53,251 nt of DNA, taken from assembly GCA_024687205.1 (NCBI GenBank), contig JAILES010000087.1:1-53251 (forward strand), read 5' to 3'. This document shows positions 1-7,115 of this stretch, in pieces. A model generated the notes under the pieces. The model was not told the origin of the DNA. It was given only the letters and a program-made list of their open reading frames with translations, and ran no database searches. The first letter of the stretch is position 1. Each line of letters begins with the position of its first letter. This DNA is from Lachnospiraceae bacterium. GTDB taxonomy: Bacteria > Bacillota > Clostridia > Lachnospirales > Lachnospiraceae. The position numbers and the translations under genes are program-made.

Positions 1-158
1 AGGGATGCACTCCACTCATACCCGCATTTATGGCATTTCCACCATAACTTTCTTGGTGATCCAACCGTGATACTATTAGGATCAACATCTATATTTTTGG
101 AATAATCAAATTCTGAAAGAAACAGTTGGTTATCGGCCAAACATTCCCTCTTTTTCAT
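1..158 (-). CDS. Zinc-ribbon (DUF4379-like) protein, N-terminal part only
   Basis: Reading the minus strand from an ATG at 156-158 gives an uninterrupted frame that runs off the left edge of the window after 52 codons. The translation contains an EFDYSKN segment, then TVGS, then KLWWKCHKCGYEWSAS. This matches the probable zinc-ribbon (treble-clef) repeat family DUF4379, whose units carry a D/N-rich start, a GS, WWKC and a CG.EW motif. Such repeats occur in proteins of mobile elements, often linked to nuclease-like domains, but the rest of this protein is outside the window, so its function cannot be judged. A purine-rich GGGGGAG lies 15-20 nt before the ATG and a possible promoter lies at 179-207. 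It is separated from the upstream ParB-like gene by a terminator and is therefore probably its own unit. Confidence 0.72.
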   Translation of the reverse strand, partial: MKKRECLADNQLFLSEFDYSKNIDVDPNSITVGSPRKLWWKCHKCGYEWSAS

Positions 159-178
159 GTTCCTTTTTTCTCCCCCAT

Positions 179-207
179 TAGATACTTCTAACCCTCTGTA
201 GCTTCAA
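179..207 (-). promoter_or_regulatory. Possible sigma-A promoter of the zinc-ribbon gene
   Basis: On the minus strand TTGAAG (202-207) and TATCTA (179-184) are separated by exactly 17 nt. Transcription would begin near 172 and give a very short leader containing GGGGGAG before the ATG at 158. Confidence 0.42.
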
Positions 208-239
208 TGTTTATCAGACTCTAATCAGTATACCACACC

Positions 240-275
240 AAAAAAAGAAGAACCACCGTCTTCGGTAGTCCTTCT
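240..275 (-). terminator. Intrinsic terminator after the ParB-like gene
   Basis: Minus-strand transcript folds AGAAGgACtACCG / CGGTgGTtCTTCT around an AAGA loop, followed by a run of seven T. It sits 18 nt after the parB-like stop codon. Confidence 0.85.
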
Positions 276-292
276 CCTTTTCTCCATAATCA

Positions 293-1123
293 TTATAAGC
301 TCTTCTTCCACTCCTCCAGCAACTGGAATATCACCTTCTCCATTTGCGGTTTGGTGTAATAGACCGGAAAATACTTCCTCAGCGTAGGCTTCGTGAGGAT
401 GATCCGCTGAAACCTGTTGCTCGTATCACGCGGAGCATTCTCATTGACGATCCTGATCAGCTCATTCTCCGTTATAAAGCCATGCTCCTTCAGATAATCC
501 CTCACAGCGTAGATCTGATATGTCATGCAGACATCGTTATCTGTCATATACTCATATAACCACTCCTGCACTTTCTCGCTCAGATGTGATATCTCCACAG
601 CCGCTGATAAGGCTACCGTCCCCCTGTCCACCAGATCACGTATCTGTGGGATGACTTGAGTGAGCCTCAGGTATCGGTGCACTTGATTACGGCTCTCACC
701 GACGGCCTCCGCCAGTTCCTCATCAGTCCAGAGCTCCTTTCTGGGCCTTGGGAACCTCCAGCCGTTCTTGGCCACCCCCTTCCGCATAGCCTCATACCGC
801 ATATTATAGGCAAAGGCCTTCTCGCTTGGGAGCATGCCCTCCCTCCCGATGTTGGCATCCACCATCGCGATGACCGCTTCATCGTCTGACAGTTTCTTCA
901 CCACCGCCGGAATGGTCTCTGCACCGATCTGCTGCATAGCGAACAGCCTGCGGTGGCCGGAGATCATCTCATACTCATCCTCACCGGTCGGTCTCACTAT
1001 CACGGGGTCGCGTACCCCATCCAAGAGGATGCTCTCGACCAGTTCATGCATCTTTTCATCATCGGCCACTCTGAATGGATAACCCTTGAACGGCCGTATC
1101 CTGTCTACCCTTATCTCCGTCAT
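293..1123 (-). CDS. ParB/Spo0J-family protein of a mobile element
   Basis: A 276-residue protein with a ParB N-terminal (ParB/Srx) domain at about residues 1-95 and a KorB-like helix-turn-helix at about 115-170. Visible motifs are PVIVRP (about 40-45) and GHRR (56-59), the position where chromosomal ParB has the CTP-binding GERR box. The family binds DNA and, in true ParB proteins, is a CTP-dependent clamp. This one lacks a ParA partner in the window and resembles the stand-alone ParB-like proteins carried by integrative elements of Clostridia, where they act in maintenance or regulation. It is the last gene of a three-gene unit with the two small HTH genes at 1136-1604 (gap 12 nt) and ends at a good terminator. 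It is unlikely to be the chromosomal parB, which sits near oriC beside parA. The family call is firm; the specific role is inferred. Confidence 0.88.
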   Translation of the reverse strand: MTEIRVDRIRPFKGYPFRVADDEKMHELVESILLDGVRDPVIVRPTGEDEYEMISGHRRLFAMQQIGAETIPAVVKKLSDDEAVIAMVDANIGREGMLPSEKAFAYNMRYEAMRKGVAKNGWRFPRPRKELWTDEELAEAVGESRNQVHRYLRLTQVIPQIRDLVDRGTVALSAAVEISHLSEKVQEWLYEYMTDNDVCMTYQIYAVRDYLKEHGFITENELIRIVNENAPRDTSNRFQRIILTKPTLRKYFPVYYTKPQMEKVIFQLLEEWKKSL

Positions 1124-1135
1124 GCCAGCCCCTCC

Positions 1136-1399
1136 TTACTCGGGATCATCCGCACACATGAGCTCTATGAACTCATCCAGCTTGTCCGTGTTCACGAGTG
1201 CCACTCTCTTGACATGATAGATAGCCTTCGCCTCCTTTGCGAAATCCCGGAACGTATTTATGCCCATCGAGTAAAGTTCCGCACCTTCGTCATAGCGCAC
1301 CCACTTCTTTTTGCTGACTATTATCTTCGCCGGTACCTGTATGGTCTCCCTGCCTTCACCATTCTCCGATTCTACCAGTTTCGTGTTCCTCTTATACAT
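1136..1399 (-). CDS. Small HTH (DUF6462/excisionase-like) protein
   Basis: An 87-residue basic protein. After a 25-residue charged N-terminus it has VRYDEGAELYSMG followed by INTFRDFAKEAKA and then YHVKRVALVNTDKLDEFI. This is the layout of excisionase/MerR-like winged helix proteins: recognition helix pair, short beta wing, final helix specifying the next domain boundary. It resembles the DUF6462 family found on Lachnospiraceae integrative elements. Its start overlaps the end of the next gene upstream (1392-1604) by 8 nt, so the two are probably translationally coupled, and it precedes the ParB-like gene by 12 nt. DNA binding is predicted from fold only; the target could be the repeat cluster at 1710-1870. 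Alternative: a small transcription factor with no recombination role. Confidence 0.75.
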   Translation of the reverse strand: MYKRNTKLVESENGEGRETIQVPAKIIVSKKKWVRYDEGAELYSMGINTFRDFAKEAKAIYHVKRVALVNTDKLDEFIELMCADDPE

Positions 1400-1604
1400 C
1401 TGCTCTTCCTCCTAAATAATCTTCTATCATCGTCAGATCGATGATCACCTTCTTTTTGATTTTAAAGTTCGCTCCAGCCTTTTTGGCAAGCTTCACGAAT
1501 GAGTAATAGTTCATCTCATACATCCTCGCTCCTTCCGCATAGGTGGTGAACTTCCGCTTCCTTCCTTCAAGTACCTTTCCCAGATCAGGTCCCTTTACCT
1601 TCAT
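1392..1604 (-). CDS. Small HTH (DUF6462/excisionase-like) protein, paralogue
   Basis: A 70-residue, lysine-rich protein with TTYAEGARMYEMNYYSF, then VKLAKKAGA, then FKIKKKVIIDLTMIEDYL. It has the same layout as its 87-residue neighbour (Y..GA.MY, helix, K-rich wing, I/L..ie.yl), which suggests they are diverged duplicates. It has a strong ribosome site (AGGAGGAAC, 6 nt before ATG) and is the first gene of the unit with the second HTH gene and the ParB-like gene. It lies directly downstream of the repeat-rich leader at 1605-1872. Excisionase or directionality-factor function is an inference from size, fold and position. Confidence 0.72.
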   Translation of the reverse strand: MKVKGPDLGKVLEGRKRKFTTYAEGARMYEMNYYSFVKLAKKAGANFKIKKKVIIDLTMIEDYLGGRADV

Positions 1605-1640
1605 ATCAGTTCCTCCTATTTTTGTTCATCCCAAGCAAAT

Positions 1641-1666
1641 AAAAAAGCACTTACCGTAGTAAGTGC
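1641..1666 (-). terminator. Intrinsic terminator between lysS and the HTH/ParB genes
   Basis: Minus strand: GCACTTA / TAAGTGC stem, 6-nt loop, then six T. It is 37 nt before the start codon of the first HTH gene, so it may end lysS transcripts and may also attenuate the HTH/ParB unit if that is transcribed from 1747-1776. Confidence 0.85.
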
Positions 1667-1746
1667 CTGTTAGAATCAAGACTGTTCCGTCAGAATTGAC
1701 CGACCTCCGTCACGCTCCATCACGCTCCAGAAACCGTCAAACGATT

Positions 1747-1776
1747 ATTATATGAGGCTTTGACAGGTTTTGTCCT
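1747..1776 (-). promoter_or_regulatory. Possible promoter of the HTH/ParB unit with operator-like inverted repeat
   Basis: Minus strand TATAAT at 1747-1752; the best -35 is AGGACA (1771-1776) at 18 nt, a weak match. GTCAAA...TTTGAC arms at 1736-1741 and 1759-1764 flank the -10 box. The tandem TCACGCTCCA repeats lie just after the expected start point. Confidence 0.42.
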
Positions 1777-1872
1777 TTTTTACAGAAAACGTGTGGTTCT
1801 GTGTGGTCTCCGTCTGAATCCATCCAAATCCATCTATTACCGTAGAACGACGTAGAGCCACGTAGAACGTTA

Positions 1873-3516
1873 TCAGGATAATGATTTTAACGTCGGGAAA
1901 AGGAGCACATCTCTTATCGCCGGACTGTTGGTCAGCAGCATCACAAGTCTGTCGATACCATATCCTATACCACCCGTCGGCGGCATTCCTATCTCAAGCG
2001 CATTGAGGAAGTCCTCGTCGGTGTGCTCGGCTTCGTCGTCGCCGGCTGCCGCATTGGCATCCTGGGCTGCGAAGCGCTCGCGCTGATCGATGGGATCGTT
2101 AAGCTCGGAGTATGCGTTGCACATCTCCCAGCCGTTGATGAAGAGCTCGAAACGCTCAACGTGTCCGTCATAGCCGGGTTTCTTCTTGGTGAGCGGTGAT
2201 ACCTCGATGGGATGATCCATTACGAAGGTAGGCTGCACCATATGCTCCTCGCAGAACTCTTCGAAGAAGAGATTGAGGATGTCGCCCTTCTTGTGACGTT
2301 CTTCGTATTCCACGCCTTTTTCCTTAGCAAGAGCCTTGGCTGCAGCGTCATCGGGAACCTGTGCGGGATCGTCAAAGTCGATACCTGTATATTCTTTCAC
2401 TGCATCTGCCATACGCAGACGTCTGAAAGGCTTGCCGAAATCAAGTTCTATATCACCGTACTTGAACTTGGTAGTACCCAGTACGGTCTGTGCCAGATGA
2501 CGGAACATCTCTTCGGTCAGATCCATCATCCCGTTGTAATCCGTATAGGCCTGATAAAGTTCCATCAGTGTGAACTCGGGATTGTGCCTGGTGTCCACGC
2601 CTTCATTCCTGAACACACGGCCGATCTCGAATACGCGCTCAAGTCCGCCTACTATCAGTCTCTTAAGATAAAGCTCCAGTGATATACGAAGCTTTAAGTC
2701 TTCATCCAGTGCATTGAAATGCGTCATGAAAGGACGTGCTGCAGCACCGCCGGCATTTGCTACCAGCATGGGCGTTTCCACTTCCATGAAATCCTTTGCT
2801 GCAAGGAACTTGCGGATCTCCCAGATGATCTTTGATCTCTTAACAAATACATCCCTGGACTCCATGTTCATGGTGAGGTCCACATATCTCTGACGATAAC
2901 GTGTATCAGTATCTGTCAGTCCGTGGAACTTCTCGGGAAGTATCTGCAGGGATTTGCAGAGCAGCTTCATCTCAGTCACATGTATGGATATCTCTCCTGC
3001 CATGGTGCGGAAGATATATCCCTTCACGCCAAAGATATCGCCTATATCCGACTTCTTGAATTCTCCATAGGAATCCTCACCAAGAGCATCCTTGGAAGCA
3101 TAGATCTGTATGTCGCCCTGACGGTCGCGGATATTTGCAAAAGATGCTTTGCCCATCACGCGCTTGAACATCATACGTCCCGCAACGGATACGTTGATCG
3201 GTGATGCATCAAGAAGCGCGCGTCTTGCGTTATAAGCTTCTTTCTTAGCGCTGCGGTAAGCCGCAACGGTCGCATCATCAGCGCCCTCCGCCGGTTCGGG
3301 GGGAAGCTCGGGCTCCTGATAATCCTTTAGGATCTCCTTTTCATGAGCCTCATATAAGCTGACTACCTCATCGGTATGATGAGTCTGATCATACTTTGTA
3401 ATGAGAAAAGGATCGTTGCCCGCGTCCTGCAGGTTCTTAAGCTTTTCTCTACGTACCTTTAAGAGCTGGTTCAGATCCTGCTCCGGTGCTGCATTTTGCT
3501 TATTCTGTTCTGCCAA
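1873..3516 (-). CDS. lysS: Lysyl-tRNA synthetase, class II
   Basis: 547 residues. Charges tRNA-Lys with lysine using ATP in the cytoplasm. The N-terminal OB-fold anticodon-binding domain (about 105-210, SVAGRMMFKR and SFANIRD) is followed by the class II catalytic core with ETPML, motif 2 (FEIGRVFRNEG, then RHNPEFT) and motif 3 (GMPPTGGIGYGIDRL near the C-terminus). Between the first helix and the OB fold there is an acidic/alanine-rich insertion (around residues 68-105), and near residue 495 an acidic DDEAEHTDED stretch. The protein stops at LLFPTLKSLS, somewhat abruptly for the family. It follows greA by 23 nt and is the last gene of the nfeD-to-lysS run. The stop codon abuts the repeat cluster of the accessory region, so its 3' end may be an integration site. 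Confidence 0.97.
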   Translation of the reverse strand: MAEQNKQNAAPEQDLNQLLKVRREKLKNLQDAGNDPFLITKYDQTHHTDEVVSLYEAHEKEILKDYQEPELPPEPAEGADDATVAAYRSAKKEAYNARRALLDASPINVSVAGRMMFKRVMGKASFANIRDRQGDIQIYASKDALGEDSYGEFKKSDIGDIFGVKGYIFRTMAGEISIHVTEMKLLCKSLQILPEKFHGLTDTDTRYRQRYVDLTMNMESRDVFVKRSKIIWEIRKFLAAKDFMEVETPMLVANAGGAAARPFMTHFNALDEDLKLRISLELYLKRLIVGGLERVFEIGRVFRNEGVDTRHNPEFTLMELYQAYTDYNGMMDLTEEMFRHLAQTVLGTTKFKYGDIELDFGKPFRRLRMADAVKEYTGIDFDDPAQVPDDAAAKALAKEKGVEYEERHKKGDILNLFFEEFCEEHMVQPTFVMDHPIEVSPLTKKKPGYDGHVERFELFINGWEMCNAYSELNDPIDQRERFAAQDANAAAGDDEAEHTDEDFLNALEIGMPPTGGIGYGIDRLVMLLTNSPAIRDVLLFPTLKSLS

Positions 3517-3539
3517 TGTAAGTTCCTCCGCAGATTAAA

Positions 3540-4025
3540 TTAATCCATCCAGATATCAAGTACCTTGTACTGAAGCATGCCTACGGGTGCCTCTATCTCA
3601 ACAGTATCACCCTTTTTGGCACCAATGAGTGCTACACCGAGAGGAGACTCGTTGGAGATACTTCCTTTTAATACATCTGCCTCGCTGGCACCCTTTATGG
3701 TATAGGTCATCTCTTCCTGGAGTTCTACATCCAGTACACGTACGGAGCAGCCGAAGCTTACTTTCTTGATCTTACCACCGCTCTGGTCTACATCAACCAC
3801 TTCCACATCCTTCAGGATGTTCTCGAGCTCTTCGATACGTGCTTCAACATCTCGCTGCTCGTCTCTGGCTGCATCGTACTCAGCGTTCTCGGAAAGGTCG
3901 CCCTGCTCTCTTGCTTCCTTGATCTTCTGGGATATCTCTTTCCTTCTCACGCTCTTGAGTTCATGCAGTTCTTCCTCATACTTGCGTAAGCCTTCACGTG
4001 TTAAGTAGTTCTTTTTCTCCGCCAT
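3540..4025 (-). CDS. greA: Transcription elongation factor GreA
   Basis: 161 residues, the usual length. GreA enters the secondary channel of RNA polymerase and stimulates cleavage of backtracked transcripts. The N-terminal coiled coil (about 1-75) carries SENAEYDAARDEQ, in which the acidic residues at the tip are the functional ones, and the C-terminal FKBP-like domain carries SPLGVALIGAKKGDTVEIEAP. It has its own consensus promoter inside the end of dusB and is followed 23 nt later by lysS; the greA-lysS pairing is common in Firmicutes. Confidence 0.97.
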   Translation of the reverse strand: MAEKKNYLTREGLRKYEEELHELKSVRRKEISQKIKEAREQGDLSENAEYDAARDEQRDVEARIEELENILKDVEVVDVDQSGGKIKKVSFGCSVRVLDVELQEEMTYTIKGASEADVLKGSISNESPLGVALIGAKKGDTVEIEAPVGMLQYKVLDIWMD

Positions 4026-4071
4026 GATAATACCTTCTTTCTTAATTAAATAGCTCCTGTAAAGCTGAAAT

Positions 4072-4101
4072 ATTATAACAAAATACGCTAAAAGCTGTCA
4101 A
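4072..4101 (-). promoter_or_regulatory. Sigma-A promoter of greA-lysS
   Basis: Minus strand TTGACA (4096-4101), 18-nt spacer, TATAAT (4072-4077). The -35 lies inside the last codons of dusB. The leader would be about 40 nt. Confidence 0.78.
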
Positions 4102-5044
4102 GCATTGCGAACAGATCCTTAAAGGCCGTGAGGCTGCAGGCCTGCCGGCGAAGGCTCGCTGCTCCGGGGAAGCCCTCCAGGTACCAGCACATGTGCTTGC
4201 GCATCTCCCTTATGCCGGTGAATTCCCCCTTGTACTGAAGCACAAGCTCAGCATGTTTCCTGATCATCCTCTTGATCTCTTCCTTATCCGGTGCAGCTGC
4301 TTCTTTCCCCGTCTCAAGATAAGTCCTGATCTGCGAGAAGATCCATGGGTTACCCTGGGAAGCCCTTCCCACCATGACTCCGTCACAGCCGGTCTCTTCA
4401 AACATGCGCTTTGCGGCCGGTCCCGAATCCACATCTCCGTTTCCTATCACCGGAATGCTGAGCGCTTCCTTAACCTTCCTTATTATATCCCAGTCGGCGG
4501 GGCCGCTGTAGTACTGCTCCCTGGTCCTTCCGTGGACCGTGATGGCTGCCGCCCCTGCGTCTTCCAGTCTCTTTGCAAACTCCGCAGCATTCACATGGCC
4601 CTCATCAAAACCTTTTCTGATCTTCACCATCAGCGGCTTCTTTATTGCCCGAGATACCGCCCTTACTATATCGGCTGCCAGCTGCGGATCTTTCATGAGT
4701 GCAGAGCCTTCACCGTTGTTTACTATCTTGGGCACCGGACAGCCCATGTTGATGTCGATGATATCAAAAGGCATTTCCTCAAGAGACGCTGCTATCTCGG
4801 CCATCAGCTCCGGTTCATTGCCGAAGAGCTGCAGGCTCACCGGGCTTTCGCCGTCCGTCTCCAGCAGTTCCTTCGTATTCCTGTTCTTATAATGTATGGC
4901 TTTGGCACTGACCATCTCCATACATAAAAGACCCGCCCCCTGCTCCATGCACAGGCGGCGGAACGCGATGTCCGTGACGCCGGCCATCGGAGCCAGCATC
5001 ACGGGATTATTTATCGTAACGTTCCCGATCTTCAGTTCTTTCAT
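4088..5044 (-). CDS. dusB: tRNA-dihydrouridine synthase DusB
   Basis: 318 residues. FMN-dependent TIM-barrel enzyme that reduces specific uridines in tRNA D-loops. Family marks are MAGVTD (20-25), [10 protein letters not shown] (around 100) with the catalytic cysteine in [26 protein letters not shown] and [15 protein letters not shown] for FMN phosphate binding. The C-terminal helical tRNA-binding part is present ([14 protein letters not shown]). The start codon overlaps the coaX stop by 4 nt, so the two are coupled. DusB-type is the usual subgroup in Firmicutes; the exact uridine position is not shown by sequence. Confidence 0.96.
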   Translation of the reverse strand: MKELKIGNVTINNPVMLAPMAGVTDIAFRRLCMEQGAGLLCMEMVSAKAIHYKNRNTKELLETDGESPVSLQLFGNEPELMAEIAASLEEMPFDIIDINMGCPVPKIVNNGEGSALMKDPQLAADIVRAVSRAIKKPLMVKIRKGFDEGHVNAAEFAKRLEDAGAAAITVHGRTREQYYSGPADWDIIRKVKEALSIPVIGNGDVDSGPAAKRMFEETGCDGVMVGRASQGNPWIFSQIRTYLETGKEAAAPDKEEIKRMIRKHAELVLQYKGEFTGIREMRKHMCWYLEGFPGAASLRRQACSLTAFKDLFAMLDSF

Positions 5045-5808
5045 TTATTCTTTTCGTATATCAGTCTCAGACCTTCCAGTGTAAGCGTTCTGTCGTAAAT
5101 GTCTATCATATCCGTATCCTGGGCTATGATGCTGCCGAGACCGCCTGTCGCTACCACCTGTATCTCCTTAAGCCCTGACTCTTCACGTACCTTTTTGATG
5201 ATGTATTCGGTCTGACCTATCTGTCCGTATACAAGACCTGCCTGCATACTGGTAATGGTATTCTGGGCAAGTATGGAAGAGGGTTTCTTTATCTCTATCT
5301 CCGGCAGCTTGGCGGTATCTTCCCACAGCGCCTTTGCGCTTATCTTGATGCCCGGAGCCGTGATGCCTGCAACGAATTCTCCTTTTGCATTAACGAGGTC
5401 GTAAGTGGTGGCGGTTCCGAAATCCAGTACCAGCACGGGTCCGCCGTATTTCTCGTATGCGCCTACCGCATCAACGATACGGTCTGCCCCGATCTCCTTG
5501 GGATTTTCGGTCACGATATGGAGTCCCGTCCTGACGCCCGGTCCCACGATCAGCGGCCTGCACTCCAGATACCTCTCTATCGCCCCGGTCAGCGAATGCA
5601 TCACCTGAGGGACTACGCTGGATATGATCACTCCTTCTATATCGTCCCGCTTTACGCCGTTAAGCCCCAGCAGTTCCAGCATGGACAGGCCGAATTCATC
5701 GGAAGTCCTGGGCGCATTGGTCATCAGCCTGAAGGTCAGCTTCAGTTCTTCCTTATCAAATACACCCAGAGTGATATTTGTATTTCCCACATCAATTGTC
5801 AGCAGCAT
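5041..5808 (-). CDS. coaX: Type III pantothenate kinase
   Basis: 255 residues. Phosphorylates pantothenate in the first step of coenzyme A synthesis. The ASKHA fold is visible: DVGNTNI phosphate loop (6-12), [18 protein letters not shown] with the GADR box, and DFGTATTYD with the second phosphate motif. Type III enzymes are not feedback-inhibited by CoA and need a monovalent cation. It overlaps dusB downstream by 4 nt and the DUF6145-like gene upstream by 17 nt, and is near birA; coaX next to birA and a Dus enzyme is a frequent Firmicutes arrangement. Confidence 0.96.
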   Translation of the reverse strand: MLLTIDVGNTNITLGVFDKEELKLTFRLMTNAPRTSDEFGLSMLELLGLNGVKRDDIEGVIISSVVPQVMHSLTGAIERYLECRPLIVGPGVRTGLHIVTENPKEIGADRIVDAVGAYEKYGGPVLVLDFGTATTYDLVNAKGEFVAGITAPGIKISAKALWEDTAKLPEIEIKKPSSILAQNTITSMQAGLVYGQIGQTEYIIKKVREESGLKEIQVVATGGLGSIIAQDTDMIDIYDRTLTLEGLRLIYEKNK

Positions 5809-6142
5809 CTAACTTCCTCCCCAGCTTAAATGTTTCATAATAGAGACTCAGCGATTCAAACAGTTCCTGTCTCTTTCTCCTGATCTCGCCTAAAAGCAGG
5901 CCTGCGGATACTTCATCATAGAGATAATCCGACTCATCCGACAGTGTTTCAAAAGAGATCCCGCCGTCTTCATCAAATACTATAGTGAAGATGCCGCCCA
6001 CCTCTTCGGTGAAGAGCACGCAGAGAATGTGCAGTTCTTCCTTTATCGAATCCGGCAGATTGCCGTATTCCTTTTCGTTAAAATAATACTTCTGCTCGTA
6101 TGCATTAGCTCCGCAGAGCACGCATTTTTCAGATATAGCCAT
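5792..6142 (-). CDS. Conserved small protein (DUF6145-like)
   Basis: 116 residues with CVLCGA near the N-terminus (residues 7-12), a two-cysteine knuckle that might hold metal together with another ligand such as C41 (ILCVLF). The rest is acidic and predicted mixed alpha/beta with a helical C-terminus ([13 protein letters not shown]). It resembles the DUF6145 family of Clostridia, for which I know no function. It overlaps birA by 14 nt upstream and coaX by 17 nt downstream, so it is firmly part of the operon. A link to biotin or CoA metabolism is only suggested by its place. Confidence 0.8.
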   Translation of the reverse strand: MAISEKCVLCGANAYEQKYYFNEKEYGNLPDSIKEELHILCVLFTEEVGGIFTIVFDEDGGISFETLSDESDYLYDEVSAGLLLGEIRRKRQELFESLSLYYETFKLGRKLDAADN

Positions 6143-7112
6143 ATATTCCCCTTACCGATACCTCTCCGGAACTGATTGCTCTCGCGCTTCCGTCCGGCAG
6201 GTTTACTATCAGGGCACCACTGTCATTGATGCCCTCGGCGACTCCGTTATACTCGCCTTTGGGATCGAGCACCCTCACTTCTTTTCCCCGGTTCACAAGA
6301 TAGCCGTCATATACGCTTACAAAAGCGGACACATCCTGATGCTCCACAAAGATGCCGTAATAGTATTCGAACATCTCCATGACTCCGAGTATCAGTGACG
6401 CCCTGTCCACATGATCGCCCTTTTCCAGTCTAAGGGAAGTAGCAATGTTTCCGAGTTCCTCCGGAAACTCCGTCTGGTTCACATTGATACCGATGCCGAT
6501 GACAACGTGATTGATACAGTCAGGCTCGGCATCCATCTCGGTCAGTATGCCGCATACCTTGTGATCGTTCACCAGTATATCATTGGGCCACTTGATCCCG
6601 ACTTTAAGCTCCGTATGCAGCTGGGATATGGTATCCGCCACAGCCAGTGCCATCAGCAGTGTCAGCATTGAAGCCTTGTCCGGTGAAAAATCAGGCCTCA
6701 GCAGCAGGCTCATATAAATATTGTTTCCCGCCGGGGATTCCCAGGAGCGGCCGCGCCTGCCCTTGCCTTCCGTCTGTTTCTCAGCCACAACTAAAGAGCC
6801 GTGATCCATTCCTTCTTCACCGAGATACTTTGCATCCTCGTTGGTGGATCCCGTCTCTTTTCTGAAATATACTTTCCTGCCGGCCCACTCCGTGTTCATG
6901 CGGCTCATGAGCTCGCTGCCGGAGATGATATCCGGATAAGAGCATAAGCGGTAACCTCTGTTGGTCACCGCTTCTATATCATAGCCCTCGACCCTGAGCT
7001 GCTCTATGACTTTCCATACGGCAGTTCTGGATACGCCGAACTTTTCACATAATGACTGGCCGGACACATAATCCGTACTGGTCCTGAGCTCTCTTAAGAG
7101 TTCCGCCTTCAT
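6129..7112 (-). CDS. birA: Bifunctional biotin--[acetyl-CoA-carboxylase] ligase / repressor
   Basis: 327 residues. The N-terminal winged helix (about 1-65, with SGQSLCEKFGVSRTAVWKVIEQLR) is followed by the biotin protein ligase domain: TEGKGRRGRSW (biotinyl-AMP loop, around residue 115-125), NNIYMSLLLRP, KWPNDI and VIGIGINVN, and a C-terminal SH3-like domain. It therefore both attaches biotin to acceptor lysines and can act as the biotin-responsive repressor of biotin genes. No biotin gene or clear BirA operator was found in the window. It lies 3 nt after argF. Confidence 0.96.
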   Translation of the reverse strand: MKAELLRELRTSTDYVSGQSLCEKFGVSRTAVWKVIEQLRVEGYDIEAVTNRGYRLCSYPDIISGSELMSRMNTEWAGRKVYFRKETGSTNEDAKYLGEEGMDHGSLVVAEKQTEGKGRRGRSWESPAGNNIYMSLLLRPDFSPDKASMLTLLMALAVADTISQLHTELKVGIKWPNDILVNDHKVCGILTEMDAEPDCINHVVIGIGINVNQTEFPEELGNIATSLRLEKGDHVDRASLILGVMEMFEYYYGIFVEHQDVSAFVSVYDGYLVNRGKEVRVLDPKGEYNGVAEGINDSGALIVNLPDGSARAISSGEVSVRGIYGYI

Positions 7113-7115
7113 GCT

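Larger units (their letters stand above)
1605..1872. repeat. Repeat-rich leader between lysS and the HTH/ParB genes
   Basis: This 268-bp stretch has no gene. It holds four clusters of direct repeats, each with a 10-bp period: TCACGCTCCA twice (1710-1729), GTGTGGTTCT/GTGTGGTCTC (1791-1810), AATCCATC twice (1817-1836) and CGTAGAACGA/CGTAGAGCCA/CGTAGAACGT (1841-1870). The last cluster ends two bases before the lysS stop codon. The stretch also holds an inverted repeat GTCAAA/TTTGAC (1736-1741 and 1759-1764) straddling a TATAAT, and an intrinsic terminator at 1641-1666. Helically phased short repeats are what one expects of binding sites for an integrase arm domain, an excisionase or a ParB-like protein. 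Confidence 0.7.

Noticed and set aside
1710..1870. CRISPR-like array
   Set aside because: The repeats are only 10 bp, abut directly, differ from cluster to cluster and have no spacers; no cas genes are present.
1605..1872. tRNA gene beside lysS as integration site
   Set aside because: No cloverleaf with T-loop GTTCRA sequence could be found on either strand in the gap.
3517..4087. T-box riboswitch before lysS
   Set aside because: The lysS leader is only 23 nt and is shared with greA; no specifier or T-box TGGNACCGCG sequence was found. Control, if any, is through the greA promoter.
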